Positions 1 to 6,428 of a stretch of DNA of 6,428 nt are shown piece after piece. The position numbers and the translations under genes are program-made. Origin of the DNA: Lachnospiraceae bacterium (GTDB lineage Bacteria; Bacillota_A; Clostridia; Lachnospirales; Lachnospiraceae); the NCBI GenBank assembly GCA_024691045.1, contig JAILOC010000061.1, positions 1 to 6,428 of the forward strand, given 5' to 3'. Numbering within the stretch: position 1 is the first letter of the stretch; each line of letters starts with the position of its first letter. The notes beneath the pieces were generated by a model. That model was not told where the DNA came from and searched no databases. It saw only the letters and a program-made list of their open reading frames with translations.

Positions 1-3000
1 ATACATATCGAGCTTCTGCTCTTCATTGAAGATATACTCCCTGGGGATGAACGCATCTATGTCGAGATTAACGACAGTAGTGAACTCTTCAGGCATATCA
101 TCGCCCTTGAGCCTTCCGACCGCTTCTCCGAGCATCTTGCAGTACAGGTCGTATCCTACGGCTTCCATATGACCGTGCTGTGTCTTTCCGAGAAGATTTC
201 CCGCGCCTCTTATCTCAAGATCCCTGAGTGCGATCCTGTATCCGCTTCCGAGGTCTGTAAATTCACGTACCGCACCGAGTCTCTTTTCGGCGACCTCGGA
301 AAGAACCTTGTTCTTGCGGTACATAAGGAATGCAAAAGCAACCCTGGACGATCTTCCGACACGGCCCCTTAACTGATAGAGCTGCGAAAGTCCAAACCTG
401 TCCGCATCGTATATGATCAGGGTATTAACATTGGGTATATCCATTCCGGTCTCGATGATGGTCGTGCTGACAAGGATGTCGATATCGCCGTTAACGAAAT
501 CGTACATGACATCCTCGAGCTCTTTTTCCTTCATCTGTCCGTGTGCATATTCGATGCGGGCATTCGGAAGCGCCTGCCTTAGCATATCGGTATGCTCCGG
601 GATAGTCCTTACATTGTTGTACAGATAGTAGACCTGTCCTCCGCGGGCAAGCTCCCTGCTCATCGCTTCCCTTACGATCTCATCATTATATTCGCATACG
701 AAGGTCTGTATTGGCTGTCTGTCCGTGGGAGGCTCTTCGAGAAGGCTCATATCCCTGATCCCGGCAAGACTCATCTCGAGAGTTCTCGGAATGGGAGTCG
801 CGGAAAGAGTGAGGACATCGACATTCTCACGGAGCTTTTTTATCTTCTCCTTATGTGTTACTCCGAAGCGCTGTTCCTCATCGATTATCAGAAGTCCAAG
901 ATCCTTGAATCCGACATCATCCGATAAAAGCCTGTGCGTTCCGATAACTATATCAACGAGCCCCTTGCGGAGTTCGTCTATGGTCTTCTTTATTTCCTTC
1001 GTTGTCCTGAATCTGGACAAAAGACCGATCGATACGGGGAAGTCCTTCATCCTCTGCGTGAATGTCGCAAAATGCTGCTGTGCAAGGATGGTGGTGGGGA
1101 CAAGGCACGCGACCTGCTTTCCTTCCTGCACCGCTTTGAACGCAGCACGTATCGCAATCTCCGTTTTTCCGAAGCCGACATCGCCGCAGATAAGTCTGTC
1201 CATTACCTTGCCGCTTTCCATATCGGCCTTGGTATCCCTTATCGCGGAAAGCTGGTCCTCGGTTTCCTCGAAGGGGAATGTCTCCTCGAACTCTCTCTGC
1301 CATATGGTATCGGGACCGTAGACAAATCCGGGAACGGACTGTCTTCTGGCATAGAGCTCGACCAGGTCCCTTGCGATACCCTCCGCCGAAGCTCTTGCTT
1401 TTGATTTGGTCCTCTCCCACTCCTTGGTGCCGAGCCTGTTTATCTTCGGCTTTTTATCAATGTCCGCGGAAGCATACTTCTGTACCATATCCAGTTCGGT
1501 CGCAAGCACGTAAAGGACACCGCCGCCTGCGTATTCAAGCTTGATGTAATCCTTGACCGAATCTCCGGATGCGATTTTCTCGATGCTCTTGTAAACGCCG
1601 AGTCCGTATGTTTCATGCACGACGTAATCTCCGGGATGCAGGTCTTCGAGAACGGAGATCCTTGTTCCGGTAAAGGTCGATGCTTTTTTCTTTTTCTTCT
1701 TTTTGATACGTCCGCCGAAGATATCATTCTCGGCAATGACGACAAGCTTGAGCATCGGATACTCGAAGCCTCTTTCGATATATCCGTGCATTATCGTTAC
1801 GGTTCCGTCTTCAAGGAGTTCGCCGAGATCCTCCTTGTACGAGCATGCGATGCCGTCCTTTTCTAGCTCGCTCTGCATGCGGGCCGCTCTGGTCCTTGAC
1901 TGCGAAAAGATGAGCGTCTTGTAGCCCCTCTTCTTAAAAGAAAGAAGATCCTTTTCGAGAAGCTCGGAATTCCCGTTGTATGACTGTACGTTCCTGCCGC
2001 CGATGTCATATCTGTACTTCGGGGAAAAATCATCCCTTGCGGAATCAAATACCGACAGACCTATAAAGCCCGCGCCTTCCATACCGGCTATCACGGAATC
2101 CGCGCTGCAGAGAACATCCGCCTGTTTCGGAAGCGCATATCCTTTTTCGAGACGGAGTGTCTGGCTCTCCCGAAACTCCGCTTCCACGGCCCTGCCCTGT
2201 CCTATGCATCTTACGGGCTCGTCCGCAAAGTATCTTACGTCCTTCCCAAAAAGGCTCTTTATCCACTCCGGAAAGGAAAGAGTCTCGTCCGGATAGAAAT
2301 ATTCAAGATAGCTTTCGAGATTGAGCTTTCTTCCGATCTCTGTAAGATCTTCCTTTAAGGTCTCGGCGCTCCTTACGATCCTTGCGGCTTCCTCTGTCCT
2401 GAAGGACTTTCTGAGCTTTTCGGACTGCTTTTCCGCATCCGCAAGTATCCTCTTAAGCCCGGAATTCATTCTCTCTTCATCGATCAGCATCTCGGATGCG
2501 GGATAGATACTGACGCTCTTTAAGGGAGCGATGGATCTCTGCGAATACGGATCATAGATTCTGATGGATTCAATGTCATCTCCCCACGTCTCGATACGGT
2601 AGGGATTGTCCTCCGTAAGATCAAAGATGTCTATTATATCTCCGCGTATCGCAAACTGTCCCGGCGTCTCGGCTCCGGCGCTTCTTTCGTATCCGAGGAA
2701 GGTGAGTTTTGATGCGATCTCTGAAGTATCTACGCTTCCGCCTTCCTTTAATTTTATGACAGCGCTGTCATTATTAACCGGGATCTGCTTTGTCATCAGT
2801 GCCGCAAAGGTCGTGACTATGGTCAGGGACTCCTTTTCAAGTAGCGCCCTGTAGGCACGGACGCGGTCCCTTATAAGATCGTTACTGTTTATGTCCGACT
2901 GGAAGAAGATCAGGTCCTTGGCGGGAAACAGATAAGTATTCTCATCATAGAGCCTGAACTCATCCGCAATGGCTCTTGCCCTTATATCGTCATACGTCAA

Positions 3001-3186
3001 AATGATCCGGCATTTCACATCAGGTGATATGCCGGCTATCATATGAAGCTTTTGGGAGTCGCCGCAGCCCGTTACGGACACGGTTCCCTTGGGAAGTCTT
3101 GTGCTTCCGCCCTTTACTATCGTTCTTAAATTGTCGATGTCTGCAAGATCCTTCAGAGGATCCAGCAGCGCCGGGTTATGCTTCAT
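1..3186 (-). CDS. mfd: Transcription-repair coupling factor Mfd (3' end outside window)
   Basis: Mfd is an ATP-driven DNA translocase that pushes stalled RNA polymerase off damaged DNA and recruits UvrA. I translated the minus-strand frame: 1062 codons are open to the left edge. Only the last part of the C-terminal D7 domain should be missing (family length is about 1150-1180). The N-terminal UvrB-like module shows ETPGQFAIRGDIIDIF near residues 173-188. A polylysine linker (495-501) follows, then the RNA-polymerase-interacting domain starting around VHETYGLGVY (523-532). Helicase motifs are complete: Walker A GDVGFGKT (668-675), DEEQRFGV (769-776), SATPIPRT (795-802), STTIIETGMDIP (907-918) and QLRGRVGRSSR (938-948). 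The RecG/Mfd-type TRG region EIRGAGNLLG spans 991-1000. The ATG at 3186 is the first start after an in-frame stop at 3208-3210 and has GAGGAAAG directly before it. The start lies inside the pth end (11-base overlap), which suggests translational coupling. No frameshift or missing catalytic residue was seen. Confidence 0.97.
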   Translation of the reverse strand, partial: MKHNPALLDPLKDLADIDNLRTIVKGGSTRLPKGTVSVTGCGDSQKLHMIAGISPDVKCRIILTYDDIRARAIADEFRLYDENTYLFPAKDLIFFQSDINSNDLIRDRVRAYRALLEKESLTIVTTFAALMTKQIPVNNDSAVIKLKEGGSVDTSEIASKLTFLGYERSAGAETPGQFAIRGDIIDIFDLTEDNPYRIETWGDDIESIRIYDPYSQRSIAPLKSVSIYPASEMLIDEERMNSGLKRILADAEKQSEKLRKSFRTEEAARIVRSAETLKEDLTEIGRKLNLESYLEYFYPDETLSFPEWIKSLFGKDVRYFADEPVRCIGQGRAVEAEFRESQTLRLEKGYALPKQADVLCSADSVIAGMEGAGFIGLSVFDSARDDFSPKYRYDIGGRNVQSYNGNSELLEKDLLSFKKRGYKTLIFSQSRTRAARMQSELEKDGIACSYKEDLGELLEDGTVTIMHGYIERGFEYPMLKLVVIAENDIFGGRIKKKKKKKASTFTGTRISVLEDLHPGDYVVHETYGLGVYKSIEKIASGDSVKDYIKLEYAGGGVLYVLATELDMVQKYASADIDKKPKINRLGTKEWERTKSKARASAEGIARDLVELYARRQSVPGFVYGPDTIWQREFEETFPFEETEDQLSAIRDTKADMESGKVMDRLICGDVGFGKTEIAIRAAFKAVQEGKQVACLVPTTILAQQHFATFTQRMKDFPVSIGLLSRFRTTKEIKKTIDELRKGLVDIVIGTHRLLSDDVGFKDLGLLIIDEEQRFGVTHKEKIKKLRENVDVLTLSATPIPRTLEMSLAGIRDMSLLEEPPTDRQPIQTFVCEYNDEIVREAMSRELARGGQVYYLYNNVRTIPEHTDMLRQALPNARIEYAHGQMKEKELEDVMYDFVNGDIDILVSTTIIETGMDIPNVNTLIIYDADRFGLSQLYQLRGRVGRSSRVAFAFLMYRKNKVLSEVAEKRLGAVREFTDLGSGYRIALRDLEIRGAGNLLGKTQHGHMEAVGYDLYCKMLGEAVGRLKGDDMPEEFTTVVNLDIDAFIPREYIFNEEQKLDMY

Positions 3187-3754
3187 CTTTCCTCGTGTTA
3201 AACTTATTCATTGCGCTTTCGGGGCCTTCGGCAACAATGCACTCTACAGCATCGGCCGCCTTAACAAATGCATCCTTCATGATCTTCGCATCAGCGGATC
3301 CGAAATGTCCGAGAACGTGGTCTACCATATCATCGCCCGGGCCTCCGACACCGACCCTTACCCTGATAAAGTCCTCTCCGCCCATATGAGCGATTATATT
3401 CTTGAGACCGTTATGGCCTCCGGCACTTCCCTTCACCCTTATCCTGATGTGACCCGTGGGGATCGCCACGTCATCGGATATTACTATAAGATCGGATAAG
3501 CCCTCGAGCTTGTAATAATCGTTCAGTGCCCTTACGGCTTCTCCCGAAAGGTTCATGAAGGTCTGGGGCTTAACGAGGATGACCTTCTCGCTTCCTATCA
3601 TCGTACGTGCGGTGTGTGCACGGTGCTCCGCCTTCCACATTCCGGGAGTAACACCGAGCTTTTCCGCAAGAACGCTCATTACATCAAAGCCCACATTATG
3701 GCGTGTGTGTTCATATTCCCTGCCCGGATTACCCAGGCCTACTATCATCTTCAT
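3176..3754 (-). CDS. pth: Peptidyl-tRNA hydrolase (bacterial Pth type)
   Basis: Pth cleaves the ester bond between peptide and tRNA in peptidyl-tRNAs that drop off ribosomes, freeing the tRNA in the cytoplasm; it is usually essential in bacteria. The 192-residue product is the usual family length. It begins MKMIVGLGNPG, and by alignment to the E. coli enzyme all the key residues are present. These are Asn9 in GNPG, catalytic His19 in TRHNVGF, Asn68 in KPQTFMNLSG, Asp94 in the ISDDVAIP segment and Asn115 in GGHNGLKNI. The ATG at 3754 has AAGGAG five bases upstream; a second ATG two codons later is less likely because the first matches the usual family start. It is the first gene after the promoter at 3884-3913 and overlaps mfd by 11 bases, so the two are probably co-transcribed. 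Intact, with no odd features. Confidence 0.97.
   Translation of the reverse strand: MKMIVGLGNPGREYEHTRHNVGFDVMSVLAEKLGVTPGMWKAEHRAHTARTMIGSEKVILVKPQTFMNLSGEAVRALNDYYKLEGLSDLIVISDDVAIPTGHIRIRVKGSAGGHNGLKNIIAHMGGEDFIRVRVGVGGPGDDMVDHVLGHFGSADAKIMKDAFVKAADAVECIVAEGPESAMNKFNTRKDEA
3191..3194 (-). promoter_or_regulatory. Ribosome binding site of mfd, inside pth
   Basis: On the minus strand GAGG is followed by AAAG and then the ATG at 3186. The four-base spacing is short, but the site lies within the last codons of pth, so ribosomes finishing pth could restart here. It supports the 3186 start, because the next in-frame ATG is about 50 codons further in and would remove conserved N-terminal sequence. 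Confidence 0.6.
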
Positions 3755-3759
3755 AGCTG

Positions 3760-3765
3760 CTCCTT
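3760..3765 (-). promoter_or_regulatory. Ribosome binding site of pth
   Basis: The minus strand reads AAAAAGGAG, then CAGCT, then the pth ATG at 3754. The AAGGAG core at five-base spacing is a good match to the anti-Shine-Dalgarno sequence and fixes the pth start. Confidence 0.85.
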
Positions 3766-3772
3766 TTTATCC

Positions 3773-3877
3773 TTACGGCGTCTTTGCAAAAGTACCGGGG
3801 CACTGTCCCGGCGCCGGATCAACCTGCATGATCACATAGCGATATGCGGACAGAGAACTTTCCCTGTCCGTATTCAT
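3773..3877 (-). CDS. Possible 34-codon leader ORF upstream of pth (speculative)
   Basis: This reading frame occupies most of the pth 5' leader. It starts with MNTDRESSLSAYRYVIM, ends with GQCPGTFAKTP and stops at a TAA 18 bases before the pth ATG. Its ATG coincides with the transcription start predicted from the -10 element at 3884-3889, so if translated it would be from a leaderless mRNA; no Shine-Dalgarno precedes it. The product has no recognisable domain, signal peptide or membrane segment. The frame also runs through both leader hairpins, so the codons may simply be the by-product of RNA or DNA structure. A leader peptide is possible, but a chance ORF is more likely; conservation of the reading frame would decide. 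Confidence 0.2.
   Translation of the reverse strand: MNTDRESSLSAYRYVIMQVDPAPGQCPGTFAKTP
3794..3812 (-). other. GC-rich hairpin in the pth leader
   Basis: On the minus strand CCGGG and CCCGG (plus 3807-3811 and 3795-3799) pair around a seven-base loop, with one extra G-U pair at the base. TACTTTTGC follows the stem, so it is at most a weak terminator-like shape, with a short and interrupted U-run. The right-hand part of an overlapping perfect palindrome, ccggcgccgg (3808-3817), adds alternative pairings. It may be a regulatory leader structure, a fragment of a REP-like palindromic repeat, or neither. Confidence 0.45.
3847..3870 (-). other. Stable 9-bp stem-loop near the 5' end of the pth leader
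   Basis: On the minus strand CGGACAGGG pairs with CTCTGTCCG around the loop AAAGTT: nine pairs including one G-U. Beyond an A-C mismatch at the base, two further A-T pairs can extend the stem. It begins about seven bases after the predicted transcript start, so it could protect the 5' end of the mRNA or control the leader. No U-run follows, so it is not a terminator. Confidence 0.55.
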
Positions 3878-3883
3878 ATAAAG

Positions 3884-3923
3884 ACTATAATGATTAGAAG
3901 CCTGATACGTCAAATGTTTTTTT
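3884..3923 (-). promoter_or_regulatory. Sigma-A type promoter for pth-mfd
   Basis: The minus strand carries TTGACG (3908-3913; five of six to consensus) and TATAGT (3884-3889; five of six) separated by 18 bases. A run of seven A's at 3917-3923 lies just upstream of the -35 and may act as an UP element. The predicted start is near 3877, giving a leader of about 123 bases before pth. The promoter sits directly after the terminator of glgD, as expected for an independent downstream unit. Confidence 0.75.
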
Positions 3924-3979
3924 CAATAAAAATTCCCTTGAGCAGATTCGGGATATTTCCACTGTCTGCTCAAGGGAAT
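3924..3979 (-). terminator. Rho-independent terminator of the glgC-glgD unit
   Basis: A perfect 15-bp inverted repeat (3932-3946 with 3965-3979, arm sequence ATTCCCTTGAGCAGA) encloses an 18-base loop. Reading the minus strand, the stem is followed by TTTTATT, a U-run; reading the plus strand there is no T-run after the stem. It therefore terminates leftward transcription, about 50 bases after the glgD stop codon. The 50 bases between stop and stem hold nothing else I can identify. Confidence 0.9.
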
Positions 3980-4029
3980 CATTCAAATGCCGGATAAAGA
4001 GATTGTGCTTTCCGACCGCATACGCCGGC

Positions 4030-5151
4030 TTACATCACGAAGCGCTCACGCTGCTCCACAACAACCTTGATCCTTCCGTCCTCACCACGGTGGACTTCTC
4101 CGCCGTTTACGGTTGAGTGGCTTTCGACGATACAGTTTTCTATAACGGCATTGTCGCCGATGTATACGTCATTCAGGATTATGGAATTTCTGATGATCGT
4201 GTTGTTTCCGATGTAGCTCGATTTAAAGAGCATGGAATTTTCCACGACTCCGTTAACTATGCATCCGCTGGATACGAGAGCATTTCTCATCTGTGCTCCG
4301 GGGTTGTATTTTGCGGGAGGAAGATCGTCAACCTTGGAATAGATATTCGGATACTCCTTGAAGAAATAGTCCCTTACCTCAGGCTTTAAGAAGTCCATAT
4401 TGGTATCGAAGTAGTCTTCAACGGATGCGATGTTCTTCCAGTAGGTTCCGATCTTGTATCCGAAGATCCTCTTTACGTCGCGGTATCTGATGATGACATC
4501 GCGTACGAAATCGTATCTGTCTTCTTCCGCACACTTCTCGATCATATCGATGAGAAGCCTTCTGCGTATGATATAGATGCCGCAGGAGATCGTGCGTGTC
4601 TTGGGCTGGAGAGGCTTCTCCTCGAATCCCACGACTCTCATATCCTCGTTCATCATGATCGTTCCGAAGCGGGACATATCGGTTCCTTCGGGCATATCCT
4701 TGCAGACGACCGTGATATCGGCTTTCTTATCGACATGGAATTCAAGAAGGGTATTGAAATCCATCTTGTAGACGCAATCTCCGGGAGCAATTATGACATA
4801 AGGCTCATGGCTTTCCTTGAGGAATCCGAGATTCTGGTATATGGCATCCGCAGTGCCCCTGTACCAGCTGCTGTTGTCGGATGTCATCGCGGGAGTGAGG
4901 ACAAAGAGTCCGCCCTGCTTACGTCCGAAGTCCCACCACTTAGATGAGTTCATATGCCTGTTGAGGCTTCCCGCATTGTACTGCGTAAATACCGCAACCT
5001 TCTGGATATGGGAATTGGACATGTTACTCAGGGTAAAATCGATACTCCTGTAGCTTCCCGCAATGGGCATCGCACATACCGCCCTTCTCTGGGAAAGCTC
5101 GTTCATTCTGTGATTGTTACCGCCGGCTAATATTATTCCGATTGCTCTCAT
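4030..5151 (-). CDS. glgD: GlgD, paralogous subunit of ADP-glucose pyrophosphorylase
   Basis: GlgD is the GlgC paralog found in Firmicutes; with GlgC it forms a hetero-oligomer making ADP-glucose from ATP and glucose-1-phosphate. The 373-residue product (usual length) has an N-terminal nucleotidyltransferase fold (about 1-250) and a C-terminal left-handed beta-helix with hexapeptide-like repeats (about 285-350). Compared with the GlgC next door the active site is eroded. The glycine-rich loop reads AGGNNHRM (9-16) instead of AGGQGSRL, and the conserved KPAV has become VCAM (25-28). YWKDVGT has become YWKNIAS (237-243), so the metal- or substrate-site Asp is now Asn240. GD (124-125) and EEKP (177-180) remain. 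This fits a regulatory rather than catalytic role, as reported for other Firmicutes GlgD proteins. The ATG at 5151 has GGAGG five bases upstream. It lies ten bases after glgC, so the pair is co-transcribed and probably made in matched amounts. Confidence 0.95.
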   Translation of the reverse strand: MRAIGIILAGGNNHRMNELSQRRAVCAMPIAGSYRSIDFTLSNMSNSHIQKVAVFTQYNAGSLNRHMNSSKWWDFGRKQGGLFVLTPAMTSDNSSWYRGTADAIYQNLGFLKESHEPYVIIAPGDCVYKMDFNTLLEFHVDKKADITVVCKDMPEGTDMSRFGTIMMNEDMRVVGFEEKPLQPKTRTISCGIYIIRRRLLIDMIEKCAEEDRYDFVRDVIIRYRDVKRIFGYKIGTYWKNIASVEDYFDTNMDFLKPEVRDYFFKEYPNIYSKVDDLPPAKYNPGAQMRNALVSSGCIVNGVVENSMLFKSSYIGNNTIIRNSIILNDVYIGDNAVIENCIVESHSTVNGGEVHRGEDGRIKVVVEQRERFVM

Positions 5152-5156
5152 ACTCT

Positions 5157-5161
5157 CCTCC
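5157..5161 (-). promoter_or_regulatory. Ribosome binding site of glgD
   Basis: The minus strand reads TAA (glgC stop), then GGAGGAGAGT, then the glgD ATG. The GGAGG core begins immediately after the glgC stop codon, and the whole intergenic space is the binding site, which favours coupled translation of the two subunits. Confidence 0.85.
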
Positions 5162-6428
5162 TTACTCTTCCGCAGTTATAAGTGACCTGCCTGAAGGAAG
5201 GCAATTATCGGGGTAATCTGTCGGAGTTGTCACACCGTATACAACGGAATTCTTGCCGATCCTGACACCGTCCGGGATCTCACTCTTTTCACCGATGGTG
5301 ACCAGTCCGTCGGTGTATATCTGGGGTGCCGTGTCATTGGGAACTTCTTCGCCGGTTCCCATGATGACGTTATTTCCGACCGTAACCTTTTCGGCAACTA
5401 TTGCTTTGGTCAGTTCACAGTCTTCTCCAATCACGGATTCATTCATGATTATCGAATCCCTGACGACCGTTCCCTTTCCTATCCTGACACCGCAGCCGAT
5501 TACGGAATTATAAACCTTTCCGTAGATCTCACTTCCGACACCGATGATGCATTTCGACACCTCCGATTCAGGGGAGAAATACTGGGGCGGCTGTATATCG
5601 CTCTTGGTATAGATCTTCCAATACTCTTCATAGAGATTGAACTCGGGAACTATATCGATGAGCTCCATATTGGCCTGCCAGTAGGAATGAAGCGTTCCCA
5701 CATCCTTCCAGTATGAATTGAATTCGTATGCGTAGAGTCCCGCGCCTTTGTCGCGGCAGTAGGGAATGATATGCTTTCCGAAATCCAGATTGGGCTGGTC
5801 CTTGAGTGCGATCATACCGTCCCTCAGGGTCTTCCAGTTGAAGATGTATATTCCCATGGATGCGAGGTTCGATCTGGGATTCTTGGGCTTTTCCTCGAAA
5901 TCCACAATCCTTCTGTCGTCATCGGTGATCATGATTCCGAAACGGCTCGCTTCCTCTGTGGGAACGGGCATAACGGCTATGGTAAGATCCGCTCCCTTTG
6001 CCTTATGGAAGTCGAGCATGACCTCATAATCCATCTTGTAGATATGGTCACCGGAAAGGATAAGAACATAATCGGGATTATAGTTCTCGATGTATTCCAT
6101 ATTCTGGTAGATCGCATTTGCGGTACCCGAATACCACTCACTGCCCTGTACGCTTTCGTAGGGAGGGAGCACGCTTACGCCACCTATGTTTCTGTCGAGA
6201 TCCCAGGGAATACCTATCCCGATATGGGAATTGAGCCTGAGAGGCTGATACTGTGTAAGAACACCGACCGTATCAACACCCGAGTTAATACAGTTGGATA
6301 ACGGGAAATCTATGATCCTGTATTTTCCCCCAAAGGAAACAGCGGGCTTGGCTACCTTGGATGTAAGCACTCCCAGTCTGGATCCCTGTCCGCCTGCCAA
6401 AAGCATGGCTATCATTTCCTTCTTTACC
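5162..6428 (-). CDS. glgC: GlgC, catalytic ADP-glucose pyrophosphorylase (5' end probably just outside window)
   Basis: GlgC (glucose-1-phosphate adenylyltransferase) makes ADP-glucose and pyrophosphate from ATP and glucose-1-phosphate, the committed step of bacterial glycogen synthesis, in the cytoplasm. Numbering from the ATG at 6415 gives 417 residues. Visible motifs are the nucleotide loop [10 protein letters not shown] (6-15) and Lys20, matching E. coli Lys39 of the activator site. [15 protein letters not shown] (23-37), WYSGTANA (94-101) and [10 protein letters not shown] (121-130, Asp123) follow. FEEKP (173-177) holds the glucose-1-phosphate lysine Lys176, and YWKDVGT (235-241) holds Asp238. 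A left-handed beta-helix of hexapeptide-like repeats follows from about 290. The frame stays open upstream of 6415 as V-K-K-E-M-I-A-M, and the family commonly starts [11 protein letters not shown]. The last base at 6428 could be the G of that ATG, so the start is likely two bases outside the window. AAGGA lies only one base from the 6415 ATG, too close to serve it. Confidence 0.96.
   Translation of the reverse strand, partial: VKKEMIAMLLAGGQGSRLGVLTSKVAKPAVSFGGKYRIIDFPLSNCINSGVDTVGVLTQYQPLRLNSHIGIGIPWDLDRNIGGVSVLPPYESVQGSEWYSGTANAIYQNMEYIENYNPDYVLILSGDHIYKMDYEVMLDFHKAKGADLTIAVMPVPTEEASRFGIMITDDDRRIVDFEEKPKNPRSNLASMGIYIFNWKTLRDGMIALKDQPNLDFGKHIIPYCRDKGAGLYAYEFNSYWKDVGTLHSYWQANMELIDIVPEFNLYEEYWKIYTKSDIQPPQYFSPESEVSKCIIGVGSEIYGKVYNSVIGCGVRIGKGTVVRDSIIMNESVIGEDCELTKAIVAEKVTVGNNVIMGTGEEVPNDTAPQIYTDGLVTIGEKSEIPDGVRIGKNSVVYGVTTPTDYPDNCLPSGRSLITAEE

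Noticed and set aside
725..1321. 198-codon plus-strand open frame
   Set aside because: It is antisense to the helicase core of mfd, whose minus-strand frame carries all family motifs in order. The product is serine-rich low-complexity sequence with no recognisable domain and no ribosome binding site seen.
953..1420. 155-codon minus-strand frame overlapping mfd
   Set aside because: Out of frame with mfd on the same strand, very rich in Arg and Gly, no domain. It is a shadow of the Mfd coding sequence.
3832..3837. ATGTGA minimal start-stop on the minus strand within the pth leader
   Set aside because: A start-stop element could release peptidyl-tRNA and feed into Pth control, but there is no Shine-Dalgarno before it and a six-base match is expected by chance.
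3932..3979. The 15-bp inverted repeat as a mobile-element end or operator
   Set aside because: Its position 50 bases after glgD, the U-run on one side only and the lack of target duplication or transposase fit an intrinsic terminator fully.
3614..3997. 127-codon plus-strand frame crossing the pth start and the intergenic region
   Set aside because: It runs through the 5' end of pth, the promoter and the terminator on the opposite strand, and has no recognisable domain or ribosome binding site.
5771..6301. 176-codon plus-strand open frame
   Set aside because: Antisense to glgC. The minus frame has unambiguous ADP-glucose pyrophosphorylase motifs; the plus frame has none.
1..6428. CRISPR arrays, tRNA or rRNA genes, insertion sequences, phage or defence genes
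   Set aside because: No regularly spaced repeats, cloverleaf, rRNA segments, transposase motifs or unexplained coding stretches were seen. Almost all of the window is covered by four housekeeping or metabolic genes.

Overview
The window reads as a stretch of a low-to-mid GC Gram-positive chromosome, most likely a Clostridia member of the Lachnospiraceae type. The evidence is a paired glgC-glgD arrangement typical of Firmicutes, purine-rich Shine-Dalgarno sites before the genes, frequent AGA/AGG arginine and ATA isoleucine codons, and protein sequences of clostridial character. This placement is inference from motif recognition; no search was run. Every gene I can support lies on the minus strand, so the natural reading order runs from the right end to the left end.

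Right part (6428 to 4030): glgC, then glgD ten bases later. They encode the catalytic ADP-glucose pyrophosphorylase subunit and its paralogous, probably regulatory partner, which together would make ADP-glucose for glycogen synthesis. The reading frame of glgC is open through the right edge, so its true start is probably a few bases outside the window. A strong intrinsic terminator (3924-3979) closes this unit.

Middle part (3755 to 4029): a 275-base intergenic region. It holds the glgCD terminator, then almost at once a near-consensus sigma-A type promoter (-35 TTGACG, -10 TATAGT) with an A-tract upstream. The roughly 120-base leader that follows contains two hairpins and a possible 34-codon ORF whose ATG falls on the predicted transcription start. 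This leader is the least explained part of the window.

Left part (3754 to 1): pth (peptidyl-tRNA hydrolase) overlaps the start of mfd (transcription-repair coupling factor) by 11 bases. Mfd is intact over 1062 residues and leaves the window at the left edge without its C-terminal domain. pth-mfd is a widely conserved housekeeping pair in Firmicutes: one gene recycles stalled peptidyl-tRNA, the other clears stalled RNA polymerase and recruits nucleotide excision repair.

I found no mobile element, CRISPR array, tRNA, rRNA or defence system. The genes are ordinary; I do not see a new multi-gene system here. The best candidates for a second look are the pth leader (leaderless mini-ORF, hairpins, REP-like GC palindrome) and the degenerate active site of GlgD.
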